Shown in pieces: positions 10,546 to 20,940 of a stretch of DNA of 64,000 nt. The stretch lies in contig CANQDS010000002.1 of assembly GCA_947593655.1 (NCBI GenBank), positions 19,151 to 83,150 of the forward strand, in the 5' to 3' direction. Both the position numbers and the translations under genes were made by a program. The notes beneath the pieces were generated by a model. The model was not told the origin of the DNA. It ran no database searches and saw only the letters and a program-made list of their open reading frames with translations. Numbering within the stretch: position 1 is the stretch's first letter; every line of letters begins with the position of its first letter. This stretch comes from an uncultured Lachnospiraceae bacterium. Its GTDB lineage: Bacteria; Bacillota; Clostridia; Lachnospirales; Lachnospiraceae.

Positions 10546-10965
10546 GTGATGAATATGAAGTACAAAGCAGCAGGTATCTGCATTTTTGCTGCGGCGGCTC
10601 TGATCCTTCTTCTGGCGGCCGCAGTTTTGAAAACTTCTCCTGAGACGGAAACGCCGGTGCCGAAACCGGCGCCGCAGGTTCCGGTCCGGGAAGAAACCGA
10701 AAAAGAAAACATCCGGGCAGCCGCTCCGGAGCCGGATACGGAACAGGCGGTAACAAGCAGCGCGGAAGAAGAGCCGTACCTGTATATCCTGTTTGCCGAG
10801 GACGGACGCTTAAGCGTCTATCTTTCGGACGGGAAGACCGTTTATCTGGATACGGGCATTTCTGCCGAATCCCTGCCCGAAGAACGGCGCATCCAGCTGG
10901 AAAACGGGATCCGTTTCCGAACGGAGGAGGAGCTGTTTTCATTTCTTGAGAGCTATTCAAGTTAG
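10546..10965 (+). CDS. Hypothetical protein with single N-terminal TM (start 10546 GTG or nearby ATG)
   Basis: 139 aa, hydrophobic N-terminus AAGICIFAAAALILLLAAAVL; Pro/Glu-rich linker; co-directional. Confidence 0.6.
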   Translation: MMNMKYKAAGICIFAAAALILLLAAAVLKTSPETETPVPKPAPQVPVREETEKENIRAAAPEPDTEQAVTSSAEEEPYLYILFAEDGRLSVYLSDGKTVYLDTGISAESLPEERRIQLENGIRFRTEEELFSFLESYSS

Positions 10966-11136
10966 CTGCCAGTTCAGCCAGCCGGTTTCCGATGGGTGGA
11001 CGTCATGCTTGCATGAACGGCACTCATCGAAAACCGGCTGAGGGAACGCCTATTTTATGAGCAAAAATAGCTGCAAAGCAGCGGAGAGCGCGTCAGCGCG
11101 ATTTTGCGAATAGGCGTGAGCTGAACTGTCTGGCAG
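10966..11136. repeat. Nested multi-hairpin intergenic element with closing inverted repeat
   Basis: Outer arms CTGCCAGTTCAGC / GCTGAACTGTCTGGCAG; inner hairpin CAGCCGGTTTCCGATGGGTG/CACTCATCGAAAACCGGCTG; second arm ACGCCTATT/AATAGGCGT with sub-hairpins. Confidence 0.85.
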
Positions 11137-11214
11137 AATTTGCAAATTCCGGATTTTTATGATAAGATAACGATAGTTTTATCAGGGTTTTCACAGGCAG
11201 AAGGGGCGGTGCGT

Positions 11215-12474
11215 ATGAGTAAAAAACATGGGAAAAACTGGGATCTGATCGTTGCCGGGGGCGGCGCTTCGGGCATGATGGCGGCGATTGCCGCGGCGGA
11301 AAGCGGAGCGCATGTCCTTCTTCTCGAACAGAAGAACTGCCTGGGGAAGAAGCTCTCCGCTACGGGCAACGGGAGATGCAATTTCACCAATGCGGACATG
11401 GATCTGGTTCATTTTTACGGGAACCGGGAACTGGCCGGGCGTGCACTGTCCCGTTTTTCGCTGGAAGATACCCTTTCGTTTTTCCACAGGATCGGGATCC
11501 TTCCGAAGCAGAAGAACGGTTATTACTATCCGCACAGCGGACAGGCCGCTTCCGTGGTCCGCGCGCTGGAAACGGAACTGCGGCGGAAGGACGTAAGCGT
11601 CTGCACCGGTGAGGAAGTCACGGAGATCCTTCCGCTTCCTGCCGGATTCCGCGTCAATACCGGGAACAATTCTTACATAACGGCAAAGCTGCTGCTTGCT
11701 ACGGGGCTGTTTGCGGCTCCGAAGCTGGGGGGCGGCGCTTCGATGGTGCGCCTGATCGAACGGCTGGGGCATCATTTTTCTGAGATCGTTCCAGCATTAT
11801 GCGGATTTTGCTGCGAAGGAGCGGATTTTGCCGCGTTAGCGGGCGTCCGCACCGACGGAAGGATCACCGTTTATATCGATGGGGAAGAAGCGGCGCAGGA
11901 TAGCGGCGAGCTTCAGTTTACCGATTACGGGATCTCCGGGATCCCGACGTTTCAGGTCAGCCGCACGGCTTCGCTGGCCTTAGCGGAGGGAAAACAGGTG
12001 CAGGCTTCGCTGGATTTTCTTCCGGAACTGGGCGTTTCCGGGATCTTGGAGGAGCTGCAGCTTCGGATCAGAAACTGCAAAGGCTTTGAAACAACGGAAG
12101 AAGGATGCAACGGCCTGCTTCCGGCCAAACTGCTTCCGGTTCTGATCCAAAAAGCCGGGATCTCCCGGAAAACACGGATGAAAGAGCTGTCTGATCAGGA
12201 AGCCGGACGCTTAGCGGAGACGATCTCGGATTTTACAGTGGATCTGGTGCGGGCGAGAGGCTATGAATCGGCGCAGGTCTGCGCGGGCGGTCTTGACAGC
12301 GCACAGATCGATCCGGATACGTTGGAATCCCGTCTGGTTCCGGGTCTGTTCTTTGCCGGGGAGCTTTTGAATGTGGACGGCGTCTGCGGCGGCTACAATC
12401 TGCAGTGGGCGTGGTCTTCGGGCTATCTGGCCGGGAAATCCGCGGCCGCGGAAGCGGGGAAGGGAGCCGTATGA
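11215..12474 (+). CDS. NAD(P)/FAD-dependent oxidoreductase, HI0933/BaiN-like
   Basis: DLIVAGGGASGMMAAIAAAESGAHVLLLEQKNCLGKKLSATGNGRCNFTN; GELLNVDGVCGGYNLQWAWSSG. Confidence 0.92.
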   Translation: MSKKHGKNWDLIVAGGGASGMMAAIAAAESGAHVLLLEQKNCLGKKLSATGNGRCNFTNADMDLVHFYGNRELAGRALSRFSLEDTLSFFHRIGILPKQKNGYYYPHSGQAASVVRALETELRRKDVSVCTGEEVTEILPLPAGFRVNTGNNSYITAKLLLATGLFAAPKLGGGASMVRLIERLGHHFSEIVPALCGFCCEGADFAALAGVRTDGRITVYIDGEEAAQDSGELQFTDYGISGIPTFQVSRTASLALAEGKQVQASLDFLPELGVSGILEELQLRIRNCKGFETTEEGCNGLLPAKLLPVLIQKAGISRKTRMKELSDQEAGRLAETISDFTVDLVRARGYESAQVCAGGLDSAQIDPDTLESRLVPGLFFAGELLNVDGVCGGYNLQWAWSSGYLAGKSAAAEAGKGAV

Positions 12475-14063
12475 TAAAGATCAGCCAGTTAAAGCTTCCG
12501 GTCGGCCATACCGAAGAAGAACTGCGCCAGCGGATCCGAAAGAAATTGAAATTAAAGCCGGGACAGGAATTTTCGTACCGGATCCTGCGGCGTTCCATCG
12601 ACGGACGGAAAAAACCGGAGATCGCCTATGTCTATACCGTCGGGGTGACGGTTCCAAACGAAAAAGCGGTATGCCGGAAGGCCGCCCATCCGTCCATAAG
12701 CCGGGTGCACGAGGAGTCGTATTCCTGTCCGAAGCCGGGCGAAATACCCCTGCAGGATCCGCCGGTCGTGATCGGGGCGGGGCCTGCAGGTCTTTTCTGC
12801 GCCTATCTTCTGACTTTGTGCGGCTTTGCGCCCATCGTTCTCGAACGGGGCGCGGCTATGGAAGAACGCACGCGCATCGTCCGTTCCTTCTGGGAAGGGG
12901 GAGCGCTGGATCCGGGAACCAACGTCCAGTTCGGAGAGGGCGGGGCGGGTACGTTTTCAGACGGCAAATTAAATTCCGCGGTCCGGGATCCGATGTTCCG
13001 GAATGCGTTCGTACTGGATACCTTCGTGAAATTCGGCGCGCCCGGACAGATCCGTTATGACGCAAAACCCCATATCGGAACGGACATCCTTTCCGATGTG
13101 ATCGTTTCGATGCGCCGGTATCTGGAAGAGCGCGGCTGCCGTTTCTTTTTCCGCACGTGCGTGACGGATCTTCTGCTGGAAAACGGGGCAATAAGCGGGG
13201 TAGTGTGCGGCGATGGGAGGCAGTTTCGTTCCCGCGCCGTAGTGCTTGCGCCGGGACACAGCGCAAGGGATACCTTCCGGCGGCTGAAGGAACTGCAAAT
13301 TACGATGGAAGCCAAGCCGTTTGCCGTGGGATTCCGCGTGGAGCACCCGCAGGAAATGATCGACCGGGCGCTTTACGGGAAACAGCATAAAGGGCTGCTC
13401 CCGGCGGCCGCTTATAAACTGACGTCGAATTTTCCGAACGGCCGGGGCGTCTATTCCTTCTGCATGTGTCCGGGCGGATATGTCGTGAACGCTTCGTCTG
13501 AACCGGGCGGGCTGGCCGTCAACGGCATGAGTAATTCCGCCCGGAACGGAAAGAACGCCAACAGCGCCATCATCGTATCGGCGGGGCCAAACGATTTTCC
13601 GGGGGAGGATCCGCTTGCAGGGATGCGCTTTCAGGAAGATCTCGAGCGCCGCGCCTTTGCGCTTGCCGCGGGGAAGATCCCGCAGCAGCTTTACGGAGAC
13701 TACTGCCGCGGGCAGGCGTCCTTAAGTTACGGTGCGTTTTCCACCGAAACAAAAGGAGCCGCCGCGCTTACGAATTTAAGAGGACTGCTTTCTCCGGAAA
13801 TGGAAGCATCCTTTCAGGCGGGAATGGCGCATTTTTCGCGGATCCTGCCGGAATTTGACCGGGAGGACGCCATTCTCTCCGGAATCGAATCGCGGACTTC
13901 GTCGCCGCTTCGGATCCTGCGGGGCGAAACGCTCGAGAGCTCCGTCCGGGGGCTGTATCCCTGCGGGGAGGGAGCCGGATATGCCGGCGGGATCCTTTCT
14001 GCGGCGATGGACGGGCTGCGCGCCGCGGAAGCGGTCATCCGAAAATACAAACCAGATTATTAG
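12471..14063 (+). CDS. FAD-dependent dehydrogenase (COG2509-like)
   Basis: PPVVIGAGPAGLFCAYLL; GTNVQFGEGGAGTFSDGKLNS; FCMCPGGYVVNASSE; PCGEGAGYAGGILSAAMDGLRAAEAV. Confidence 0.9.
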   Translation: MIKISQLKLPVGHTEEELRQRIRKKLKLKPGQEFSYRILRRSIDGRKKPEIAYVYTVGVTVPNEKAVCRKAAHPSISRVHEESYSCPKPGEIPLQDPPVVIGAGPAGLFCAYLLTLCGFAPIVLERGAAMEERTRIVRSFWEGGALDPGTNVQFGEGGAGTFSDGKLNSAVRDPMFRNAFVLDTFVKFGAPGQIRYDAKPHIGTDILSDVIVSMRRYLEERGCRFFFRTCVTDLLLENGAISGVVCGDGRQFRSRAVVLAPGHSARDTFRRLKELQITMEAKPFAVGFRVEHPQEMIDRALYGKQHKGLLPAAAYKLTSNFPNGRGVYSFCMCPGGYVVNASSEPGGLAVNGMSNSARNGKNANSAIIVSAGPNDFPGEDPLAGMRFQEDLERRAFALAAGKIPQQLYGDYCRGQASLSYGAFSTETKGAAALTNLRGLLSPEMEASFQAGMAHFSRILPEFDREDAILSGIESRTSSPLRILRGETLESSVRGLYPCGEGAGYAGGILSAAMDGLRAAEAVIRKYKPDY

Positions 14064-14081
14064 AAAGTTGAGGAAAGATCC

Positions 14082-16733
14082 GTGTCTGAAGAAGTAACAC
14101 CGATGATGAAGCATTATCTGAAGACCAAAGAGGAATACCCGGACTGCATCCTGTTTTACCGTCTGGGAGATTTCTATGAGATGTTTTTTGAAGATGCGAA
14201 AGTCGTTTCCAAAGAGCTGGAACTGACGCTGACCGGGAAAAGCTGCGGGCTGGAAGAACGCGCCCCGATGTGCGGCGTTCCGTTCCACGCGGCGGATACC
14301 TATATCAACCGCCTTGTCGCAAAAGGCTATAAAGTCGCGATCTGCGAGCAGATGGAGGATCCGAAGCTGGCCAAAGGCATGGTAAAGCGCGAAGTCGTGC
14401 GGATCGCCACGCCCGGCACTAATATCGACATGCAGGCGCTGGACGAGGAGAAAAACAACTATATCATGTGCATCGTCTGCCTTGCGGACAAGTACGGGAT
14501 TTCCATAGCCGATGTTTCCACCGGGGATTATTTTATGACCGAGGTGGACACGGAGCGGAAGCTGATCGACGAAATGAATAAATTCATGCCTTCGGAGATC
14601 GTCTGCAGCGACTCTTTTATTATGAGCGGGATCGACATTGAGGATCTAAAGCACCGGCTGAAGATCGCCATAACCGTTCTGGAAGCTTGGTATTTCGGCG
14701 ACGAACTGGCAAAAGAGACGCTGCTTTCCCATTTTAAGGTACATACGCTGGAAGCGCTGGGGCTTGCGGATTACAACTGCGGCGTGATCGCGGCGGGAGC
14801 GCTGATGCGCTATCTGTATGAGACGCAGAAAAATTCGCTGGCGCACATCCTAAAGATCCAGCCTTACGCGATCGGAAAATACATGATCATCGACAGTTCT
14901 TCCCGGCGCAATCTGGAACTCGTGGAGACGCTCCGCGAAAAACAGAAGCGCGGTTCCCTGCTCTGGGTGCTCGATAAGACGAAAACCGCGATGGGAGCGC
15001 GCCTTCTGCGCTCGTATGTCGAACAGCCGCTGATCGAACGTTCCGAGATCATCAAACGGCAGGAACTGATCGAAACCCTTTACGACCAGACGATGACGAG
15101 GGAGGAACTGCGGGAATACTTAAATCCGATCTACGATCTGGAGCGCCTGATCGGGCGCATCAGCTACCAGACGGCCAACCCGCGGGATCTGATCGCGTTT
15201 TCCACTTCGCTTCAGATGCTTCCGCCGATCCAGACGCTCTTAAGCGATCTGCACGGAGCGCTGGCGGACGAGATCCGGGAGGATTTTGACTGTCTGGAAG
15301 ACATCTGCGAACTTCTGGTCTCCTCGATCCAGGAGGATCCGCCCGTTTCCGTGCGGGACGGGGATATCATCAAGGACGGCTACCATGAGGAGGTGGACCG
15401 CCTGCGCAGGGCCAAGACGGAGGGCAAGAGCTGGCTCGCCGATCTGGAAGCCTCGGAACGGGAAAAGACCGGCATCCGCAATCTGCGCATCAAATACAAC
15501 CGGGTATTCGGTTATTATCTGGAAGTGACCAATTCCTTTAAAAACATGGTTCCGGACTATTATGTAAGAAAACAGACGCTGACCAACGCGGAGCGCTATA
15601 TCACGCCGGAACTGAAAGAAATGGAAGATACGATCTTAGGCGCGGAAGAGCGCCTGACGGGTTTGGAATACGAGCTGTTCTGCGAGATCCGAAGCCGGAT
15701 CGCAGATAATATGCAGCGGATCTTAAAAACGGCGAAGGCAGTCGCAAAACTGGACGTTTTCGCCTCGCTTGCGGCAGTTGCGCAGCAGAACCGCTATACG
15801 CGGCCGAAGATCAATGAAAACGGCGTCATCGATATCAAAAACGGGCGCCATCCTGTCGTGGAACAGATGATAAACAACGATCTGTTTATCGATAACGACA
15901 CGTATCTCGACAACAAAAAACAGCGGATCTCGATCATTACCGGGCCGAATATGGCGGGAAAATCCACATACATGCGCCAGACCGCGCTGATCGTTTTGAT
16001 GGCGCAGATCGGCAGTTTCGTACCGGCTTCTTCCGCCGATATCGGGATCGTGGACCGGATCTTTACCCGCGTGGGCGCTTCGGACGACCTCGCCTCCGGC
16101 CAGAGCACGTTTATGGTGGAAATGAACGAAGTCGCCAACATCTTAAGGAACGCCACGGCGGACTCGCTTTTGATCCTCGATGAGATCGGGCGCGGAACCA
16201 GCACCTTCGACGGCTTAAGCATCGCCTGGGCGGTAGTCGAGCATATCAGCGATCCGAAGCTGCTCGGCGCAAAGACGCTCTTTGCCACGCATTACCACGA
16301 ACTGACGGAGCTCGAAGGAAAGCTGGACAATGTCAATAATTACTGCATCGCCGTCAAGGAAAAGGGCGACGACATCGTTTTTCTGCGAAAGATCGTCAAA
16401 GGCGGCGCGGACAAGAGCTACGGGATCCAGGTTGCAAGGCTCGCCGGGCTTCCGGAAAGCGTGATCGAACGTGCAAAGGAGATCGTGGCGGAACTGAGTG
16501 AAAACGACATCACGGAAGCTGCCAGGAACCTTTCGGCGGAAAAAAAGCCGAAAAAGAAAAAAGAACGCCCAAAGGAAGAAGACATGGAGCAGCTTTCTTT
16601 ATTCGACGCCTTAAACGACGATGCTGTGATCGAAGAACTGCGCAGGCTCGATATCGGAAATATGACGCCGATCGAGGCGATGAACAAACTGTATGAACTG
16701 CAGAGCAGGCTCCACAACCGCTGGCAGGGATAG
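14082..16733 (+). CDS. mutS: DNA mismatch repair protein MutS
   Basis: TPMMKHYLKTKEEYPDCILFYRLGDFYEMF; ITGPNMAGKSTYMRQTALI; DEIGRGTSTFDGLSIAWA. Confidence 0.98.
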   Translation: MSEEVTPMMKHYLKTKEEYPDCILFYRLGDFYEMFFEDAKVVSKELELTLTGKSCGLEERAPMCGVPFHAADTYINRLVAKGYKVAICEQMEDPKLAKGMVKREVVRIATPGTNIDMQALDEEKNNYIMCIVCLADKYGISIADVSTGDYFMTEVDTERKLIDEMNKFMPSEIVCSDSFIMSGIDIEDLKHRLKIAITVLEAWYFGDELAKETLLSHFKVHTLEALGLADYNCGVIAAGALMRYLYETQKNSLAHILKIQPYAIGKYMIIDSSSRRNLELVETLREKQKRGSLLWVLDKTKTAMGARLLRSYVEQPLIERSEIIKRQELIETLYDQTMTREELREYLNPIYDLERLIGRISYQTANPRDLIAFSTSLQMLPPIQTLLSDLHGALADEIREDFDCLEDICELLVSSIQEDPPVSVRDGDIIKDGYHEEVDRLRRAKTEGKSWLADLEASEREKTGIRNLRIKYNRVFGYYLEVTNSFKNMVPDYYVRKQTLTNAERYITPELKEMEDTILGAEERLTGLEYELFCEIRSRIADNMQRILKTAKAVAKLDVFASLAAVAQQNRYTRPKINENGVIDIKNGRHPVVEQMINNDLFIDNDTYLDNKKQRISIITGPNMAGKSTYMRQTALIVLMAQIGSFVPASSADIGIVDRIFTRVGASDDLASGQSTFMVEMNEVANILRNATADSLLILDEIGRGTSTFDGLSIAWAVVEHISDPKLLGAKTLFATHYHELTELEGKLDNVNNYCIAVKEKGDDIVFLRKIVKGGADKSYGIQVARLAGLPESVIERAKEIVAELSENDITEAARNLSAEKKPKKKKERPKEEDMEQLSLFDALNDDAVIEELRRLDIGNMTPIEAMNKLYELQSRLHNRWQG

Positions 16734-16748
16734 CAAAGGGGAATTTTT

Positions 16749-18650
16749 ATGCCGGATATCGTACTTTTAAATCAGGAAACCATCGACAACATCGCCGCCG
16801 GGGAAGTGGTGGAGCGGCCGTGCTCCGTCGTAAAGGAGCTGGTGGAAAACGCGATCGACGCCAAAGCGTCGGCCGTCACCGTCGAGATCAAAGAAGGCGG
16901 CATTTCGCTGATCCGCATTACGGACAACGGCTGCGGCATTCCTTACCGGGATGTCCCGACGGCTTTTTTACGCCATTCCACGAGCAAGATCCGCCGGATC
17001 GAAGACCTGCTTTCCGTCAGCTCGCTGGGGTTCCGGGGAGAGGCGCTTTCCAGTATTTCCGCCGTCGCGCGGGTGGAACTGATCACCAAAACGAAAGATG
17101 CGCTGACCGGTGCGCGTTACCGGATCGAGGGTTCGAAGGAACTCGGGATCGAGGAGATCGGCGCGCCGGACGGTTCGACGTTTCTGGTGCGTGATCTGTT
17201 TTACAACACGCCCGCCCGCAGGAAGTTTTTAAAGACGGCGCAGACGGAAGGAACGTATATCAGCGATATGGTGGAAAAACTTTCGCTTTCCCATCCGGAA
17301 GTCTCCTTTAAATATATCAATAACAACCAGACGAAGCTGCACACTTCCGGAAACGGCAGCATCAAGGATCTGATCTACCATATTTTCGGCAGGGACATCA
17401 CGGCTTCCCTTCTGGAAGTCGACTATACCTGCGAATATTTTAAGATGACCGGCTATATCGGGAAACCGGTCATAACGCGCGGCAACCGCAATTACGAGAA
17501 TTATTTTATCAACGGCCGCTATATCAAAAGCCAGCTGATCGCCAAAGCCATCGAGGAGGGCTACCGGAGCTTTCTGATGCAGCATCAGTATCCGTTTACC
17601 GTGCTTTATTTTGATTTTCCGAAGGAACTGCTCGATGTCAACGTCCATCCGTCGAAGATGGAACTGCGTTTCGAGCACAATCAGGAGATCTACAAAGCGC
17701 TGTATGAGGCTGTTTACGACACGCTTTCCGGAAAAGAGCTGATCCCGACCGTTCCGATCGGCGAAGAGAAACCGGAAAAGCCAAAGCACGTCTATACGGA
17801 GCCGATTCCGGAACCGTTTGAAAAGCGGCGCTTAAACGACCTCCGGGAGGCAGTCGCCAAAGACAGCCCTTACGAGCCGAAATATCCCGGCCGCCGAGAC
17901 GAAAACAGGGGCTCCGGTAATTTCCAGAACCCGGCGCCGGAAACTGCTGCCATAGACGCTCCGGCGTCAGAAGCCCCGGCCGGGCTTCTCCGGGAAACCA
18001 TTCATTATGGAAATTACGAAGAGCAGACGCTCGCTTCCTTCAGTCCGGAATTTTTGACGCAGGAATCGCGGAAAAAGCACCGGATCATCGGCCAGCTGTT
18101 TGCCACGTACTGGCTGGTGCAGATGGACGATAAGCTCTTTATCATCGACCAGCACGCCGCCCACGAAAAAGTCCTCTATGAGCGCACGATGGCACTTCTG
18201 GAAAAGAAAGAATTTACTTCGCAGCTTTTAAGCCCGCCGATCATCCTTTCACTGGATGCGCGGGAGGAAGAGGCGCTGAAACGCTGCAGCGGCGAGCTGG
18301 AAACGCTCGGCTACCGCGTGGAGCACTTCGGCGGAAAGGAATACGCGGTCTGCGCGGTTCCGGGCAATCTGTTCCACATGGATATGAAGGAGCTGTTCAT
18401 CGAGATGCTGGACGATTTTTCCAATCTGTCGGGAAAGGAAACGCCGCAGCTGATTCTCGAGAAAGTCGCCTCCATGTCCTGCAAGGCAGCCGTGAAAGGC
18501 AGCCAGACGTTAAGCAGAGCCGAAGCCGAAAGCCTGATCGACGAACTGCTGACGCTGGAGAATCCTTACAACTGTCCGCACGGACGGCCGACGATCATCG
18601 CGATGACCAGACAGGAGATTGAAAAGAAATTTAAGAGGATCGTATCATGA
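16749..18650 (+). CDS. mutL: DNA mismatch repair protein MutL
   Basis: IDNIAAGEVVERPCSVVKELVENAIDA; GFRGEALSSISAVA; QHAAHEKVLYER; NCPHGRPT. Confidence 0.98.
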   Translation: MPDIVLLNQETIDNIAAGEVVERPCSVVKELVENAIDAKASAVTVEIKEGGISLIRITDNGCGIPYRDVPTAFLRHSTSKIRRIEDLLSVSSLGFRGEALSSISAVARVELITKTKDALTGARYRIEGSKELGIEEIGAPDGSTFLVRDLFYNTPARRKFLKTAQTEGTYISDMVEKLSLSHPEVSFKYINNNQTKLHTSGNGSIKDLIYHIFGRDITASLLEVDYTCEYFKMTGYIGKPVITRGNRNYENYFINGRYIKSQLIAKAIEEGYRSFLMQHQYPFTVLYFDFPKELLDVNVHPSKMELRFEHNQEIYKALYEAVYDTLSGKELIPTVPIGEEKPEKPKHVYTEPIPEPFEKRRLNDLREAVAKDSPYEPKYPGRRDENRGSGNFQNPAPETAAIDAPASEAPAGLLRETIHYGNYEEQTLASFSPEFLTQESRKKHRIIGQLFATYWLVQMDDKLFIIDQHAAHEKVLYERTMALLEKKEFTSQLLSPPIILSLDAREEEALKRCSGELETLGYRVEHFGGKEYAVCAVPGNLFHMDMKELFIEMLDDFSNLSGKETPQLILEKVASMSCKAAVKGSQTLSRAEAESLIDELLTLENPYNCPHGRPTIIAMTRQEIEKKFKRIVS

Positions 18651-19606
18651 CAGAAAAACCTTTAGTCATTCTGGCGGGACCGACCGCCGTCGGAAAAACC
18701 GCGCTTTCCATCCGGCTGGCGAAAAAGATCGGCGGTTCGATCATATCCGCGGATTCCATGCAGATCTATCAGGGCATGGACATCGGTTCCGCCAAACCCA
18801 CGCAGGCGGAAATGCAGGGGATCCGCCACTATCTGATCGACGAACTGCCCCCGACGGAAGAATTCCACATTGTCCGCTTTCAGCAGATGGCAAAAGCGGC
18901 TATGGAAGAGATCTGCCGTGAGGGGAAGATCCCGATCACCGCAGGCGGAACCGGATTTTATATTCAGGCGCTCTTATACGACATCGATTTTTCCGGGCAG
19001 GAGAGCGACGGGGAATACCGCAGGATGCTGGAACAGTTTGCCGAAGAGCACGGAAACGGCGCCTTGTACGAGAAACTGCGTCAGGTCGATCCGGCTTCCT
19101 GCCAGACTATTCATGCCAACAACAGGAAGCGCGTGATCCGCGCCCTGGAATTTTACCACATTACCGGAAAGCGGATCTCCGAGCACAACGAAGAAGAGCG
19201 GAAGCGGCGGCCGCCGTACAATTTCGCGTATTTTGTGCTGACCGAGGATCGTCAGGAGCTTTACCAAAAGATCGACCGGCGCGTGGACGATATGATGGAG
19301 CGTGGGCTTTTGGATGAAGTGCGGCGCTTAAAGGAAATGGGCTGCCGGCGGGGAATGGTGTCGATGCAGGGGCTCGGCTACAAGGAACTGCTGGATCATC
19401 TGGACGGACGGCTGACACTGGAAGAGGCCGTTTCCGCCATCAAGCGCGAAACGCGCCATTTTGCAAAGCGCCAGCTGACATGGTTCCGCCGGGAGCCGGA
19501 CGCCGTCTGGCTGGACAAAGCGGCGTTTGATCACGACGAAGATGCCATATTACGGCAGATCTGCCGGATATTGGAAGAGAAAAAAATCATAAAGGAGCAG
19601 TTATGA
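18647..19606 (+). CDS. miaA: tRNA dimethylallyltransferase
   Basis: LAGPTAVGKTALSIRLA; ISADSMQIYQGMDIGSAKPT; TAGGTGFYIQALLYDIDF. Confidence 0.97.
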   Translation: MTEKPLVILAGPTAVGKTALSIRLAKKIGGSIISADSMQIYQGMDIGSAKPTQAEMQGIRHYLIDELPPTEEFHIVRFQQMAKAAMEEICREGKIPITAGGTGFYIQALLYDIDFSGQESDGEYRRMLEQFAEEHGNGALYEKLRQVDPASCQTIHANNRKRVIRALEFYHITGKRISEHNEEERKRRPPYNFAYFVLTEDRQELYQKIDRRVDDMMERGLLDEVRRLKEMGCRRGMVSMQGLGYKELLDHLDGRLTLEEAVSAIKRETRHFAKRQLTWFRREPDAVWLDKAAFDHDEDAILRQICRILEEKKIIKEQL

Positions 19607-20898
19607 ATCCGTTATTAGAGGAACAATATAAAAGACTTGGAATTTCAAAAGAAGTGCTGGATTTCGGCGCGGCAGTCGAGGAATCGTTAAAAGAGCGTTT
19701 TGCCGGGATCGACGCCTGCGCGGAGTACAATCAGATGAAGGTGGTCGCGGCGATGCAGAAGAACCGCGTCAGCGCGGAATGTTTCCAGACCGCGACCGGC
19801 TACGGCTACAACGATCTGGGAAGGGACGTCCTCGAACGCGTCTACGCCGACTGCTTCTGCGCGGAAGATGCGCTGGTGCGCCCGCAGATCACCTGCGGCA
19901 CCCACGCGCTCGCGCTGGCGCTGCTTTCCAACCTGCGGCCGGGGGACGAACTGCTTTCCCCGGTCGGGAAGCCTTACGACACGTTAGAGGAGGTCATCGG
20001 CATCCGCCCTTCGAAGGGTTCCCTTGCGGAGTACGGGATCACCTATGCACAGGCCGATCTCCTGCCGGACGGTTCGTTCGACTATGAAAGCATCGCAAAA
20101 GCGATCAATGAACGGACGAAACTGGCCACGATCCAGCGTTCCAAAGGCTACGCGCCGCGAAAGACGCTTTCCGTGGAGCGGATCGGGGAACTGATCCGAT
20201 TCCTTAAGAAACAGAAACCCGACATCATCTGCATGGTGGATAACTGCTACGGGGAATTTGTCGAGACGCGCGAGCCGCTGGAGGCCGGAGCCGACCTGAT
20301 CGTCGGTTCGCTGATCAAAAATCCGGGCGGGGGGCTTGCCCCGATCGGCGGCTATCTCGCCGGAAAAAAGGAATACGTGGAGAATGCGGCGTACCGCCTG
20401 ACCTCGCCGGGGCTCGGAAAAGAAGTCGGAGCCTCCCTCGGGGTGATCGGATCCTTTTATCAGGGGCTTTTTTTAGCACCGACCGTCGTAAGCGGCGCGT
20501 TAAAAGGGGCGGTTTTTGCCGCGAACATCTATGAACGGCTCGGTTTTTCCGTCATTCCGGATTCCACAGAAAGCCGGCACGACATTGTTCAGGCAGTCAC
20601 GTTCGGAAGCCGTGAAGCGATGACGGCCTTCTGCGAAGGGATTCAGGCGGCGGCACCGGTCGACAGCCACGTTACGCCGGAACCGTGGGCGATGCCGGGC
20701 TACGACTGCGACGTCATCATGGCGGCGGGCGCGTTTGTGCAGGGCTCTTCGATCGAGCTTTCGGCGGACGGGCCGGTCAAACCGCCGTATACCGTCTATT
20801 TTCAGGGCGGGCTGACCTGGTATCATGCCAAACTGGGGATTTTGTCATCTTTACAAAAACTTTATGAACGTAATCTTGTTAAGATAGATAAGGTATGA
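19603..20898 (+). CDS. Methionine gamma-lyase family (YnbB / aluminum resistance) PLP protein
   Basis: GYGYNDLGRDVLERVYADCFCAEDALVRPQITCGTHALALAL; SLIKNPGGGLAPIGGYLAG; downstream of miaA. Confidence 0.9.
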   Translation: MNPLLEEQYKRLGISKEVLDFGAAVEESLKERFAGIDACAEYNQMKVVAAMQKNRVSAECFQTATGYGYNDLGRDVLERVYADCFCAEDALVRPQITCGTHALALALLSNLRPGDELLSPVGKPYDTLEEVIGIRPSKGSLAEYGITYAQADLLPDGSFDYESIAKAINERTKLATIQRSKGYAPRKTLSVERIGELIRFLKKQKPDIICMVDNCYGEFVETREPLEAGADLIVGSLIKNPGGGLAPIGGYLAGKKEYVENAAYRLTSPGLGKEVGASLGVIGSFYQGLFLAPTVVSGALKGAVFAANIYERLGFSVIPDSTESRHDIVQAVTFGSREAMTAFCEGIQAAAPVDSHVTPEPWAMPGYDCDVIMAAGAFVQGSSIELSADGPVKPPYTVYFQGGLTWYHAKLGILSSLQKLYERNLVKIDKV

Positions 20899-20940
20899 TA
20901 AAATGAAATGAAAATCCTTTGGGAGAGTAGAAAGGATTGT

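Noticed and set aside
11136-11149. Perfect palindrome GAATTTGCAAATTC after the multi-hairpin element
   Set aside because: Could be an operator but is short and AT-rich with no second copy noticed; not enough support alone.
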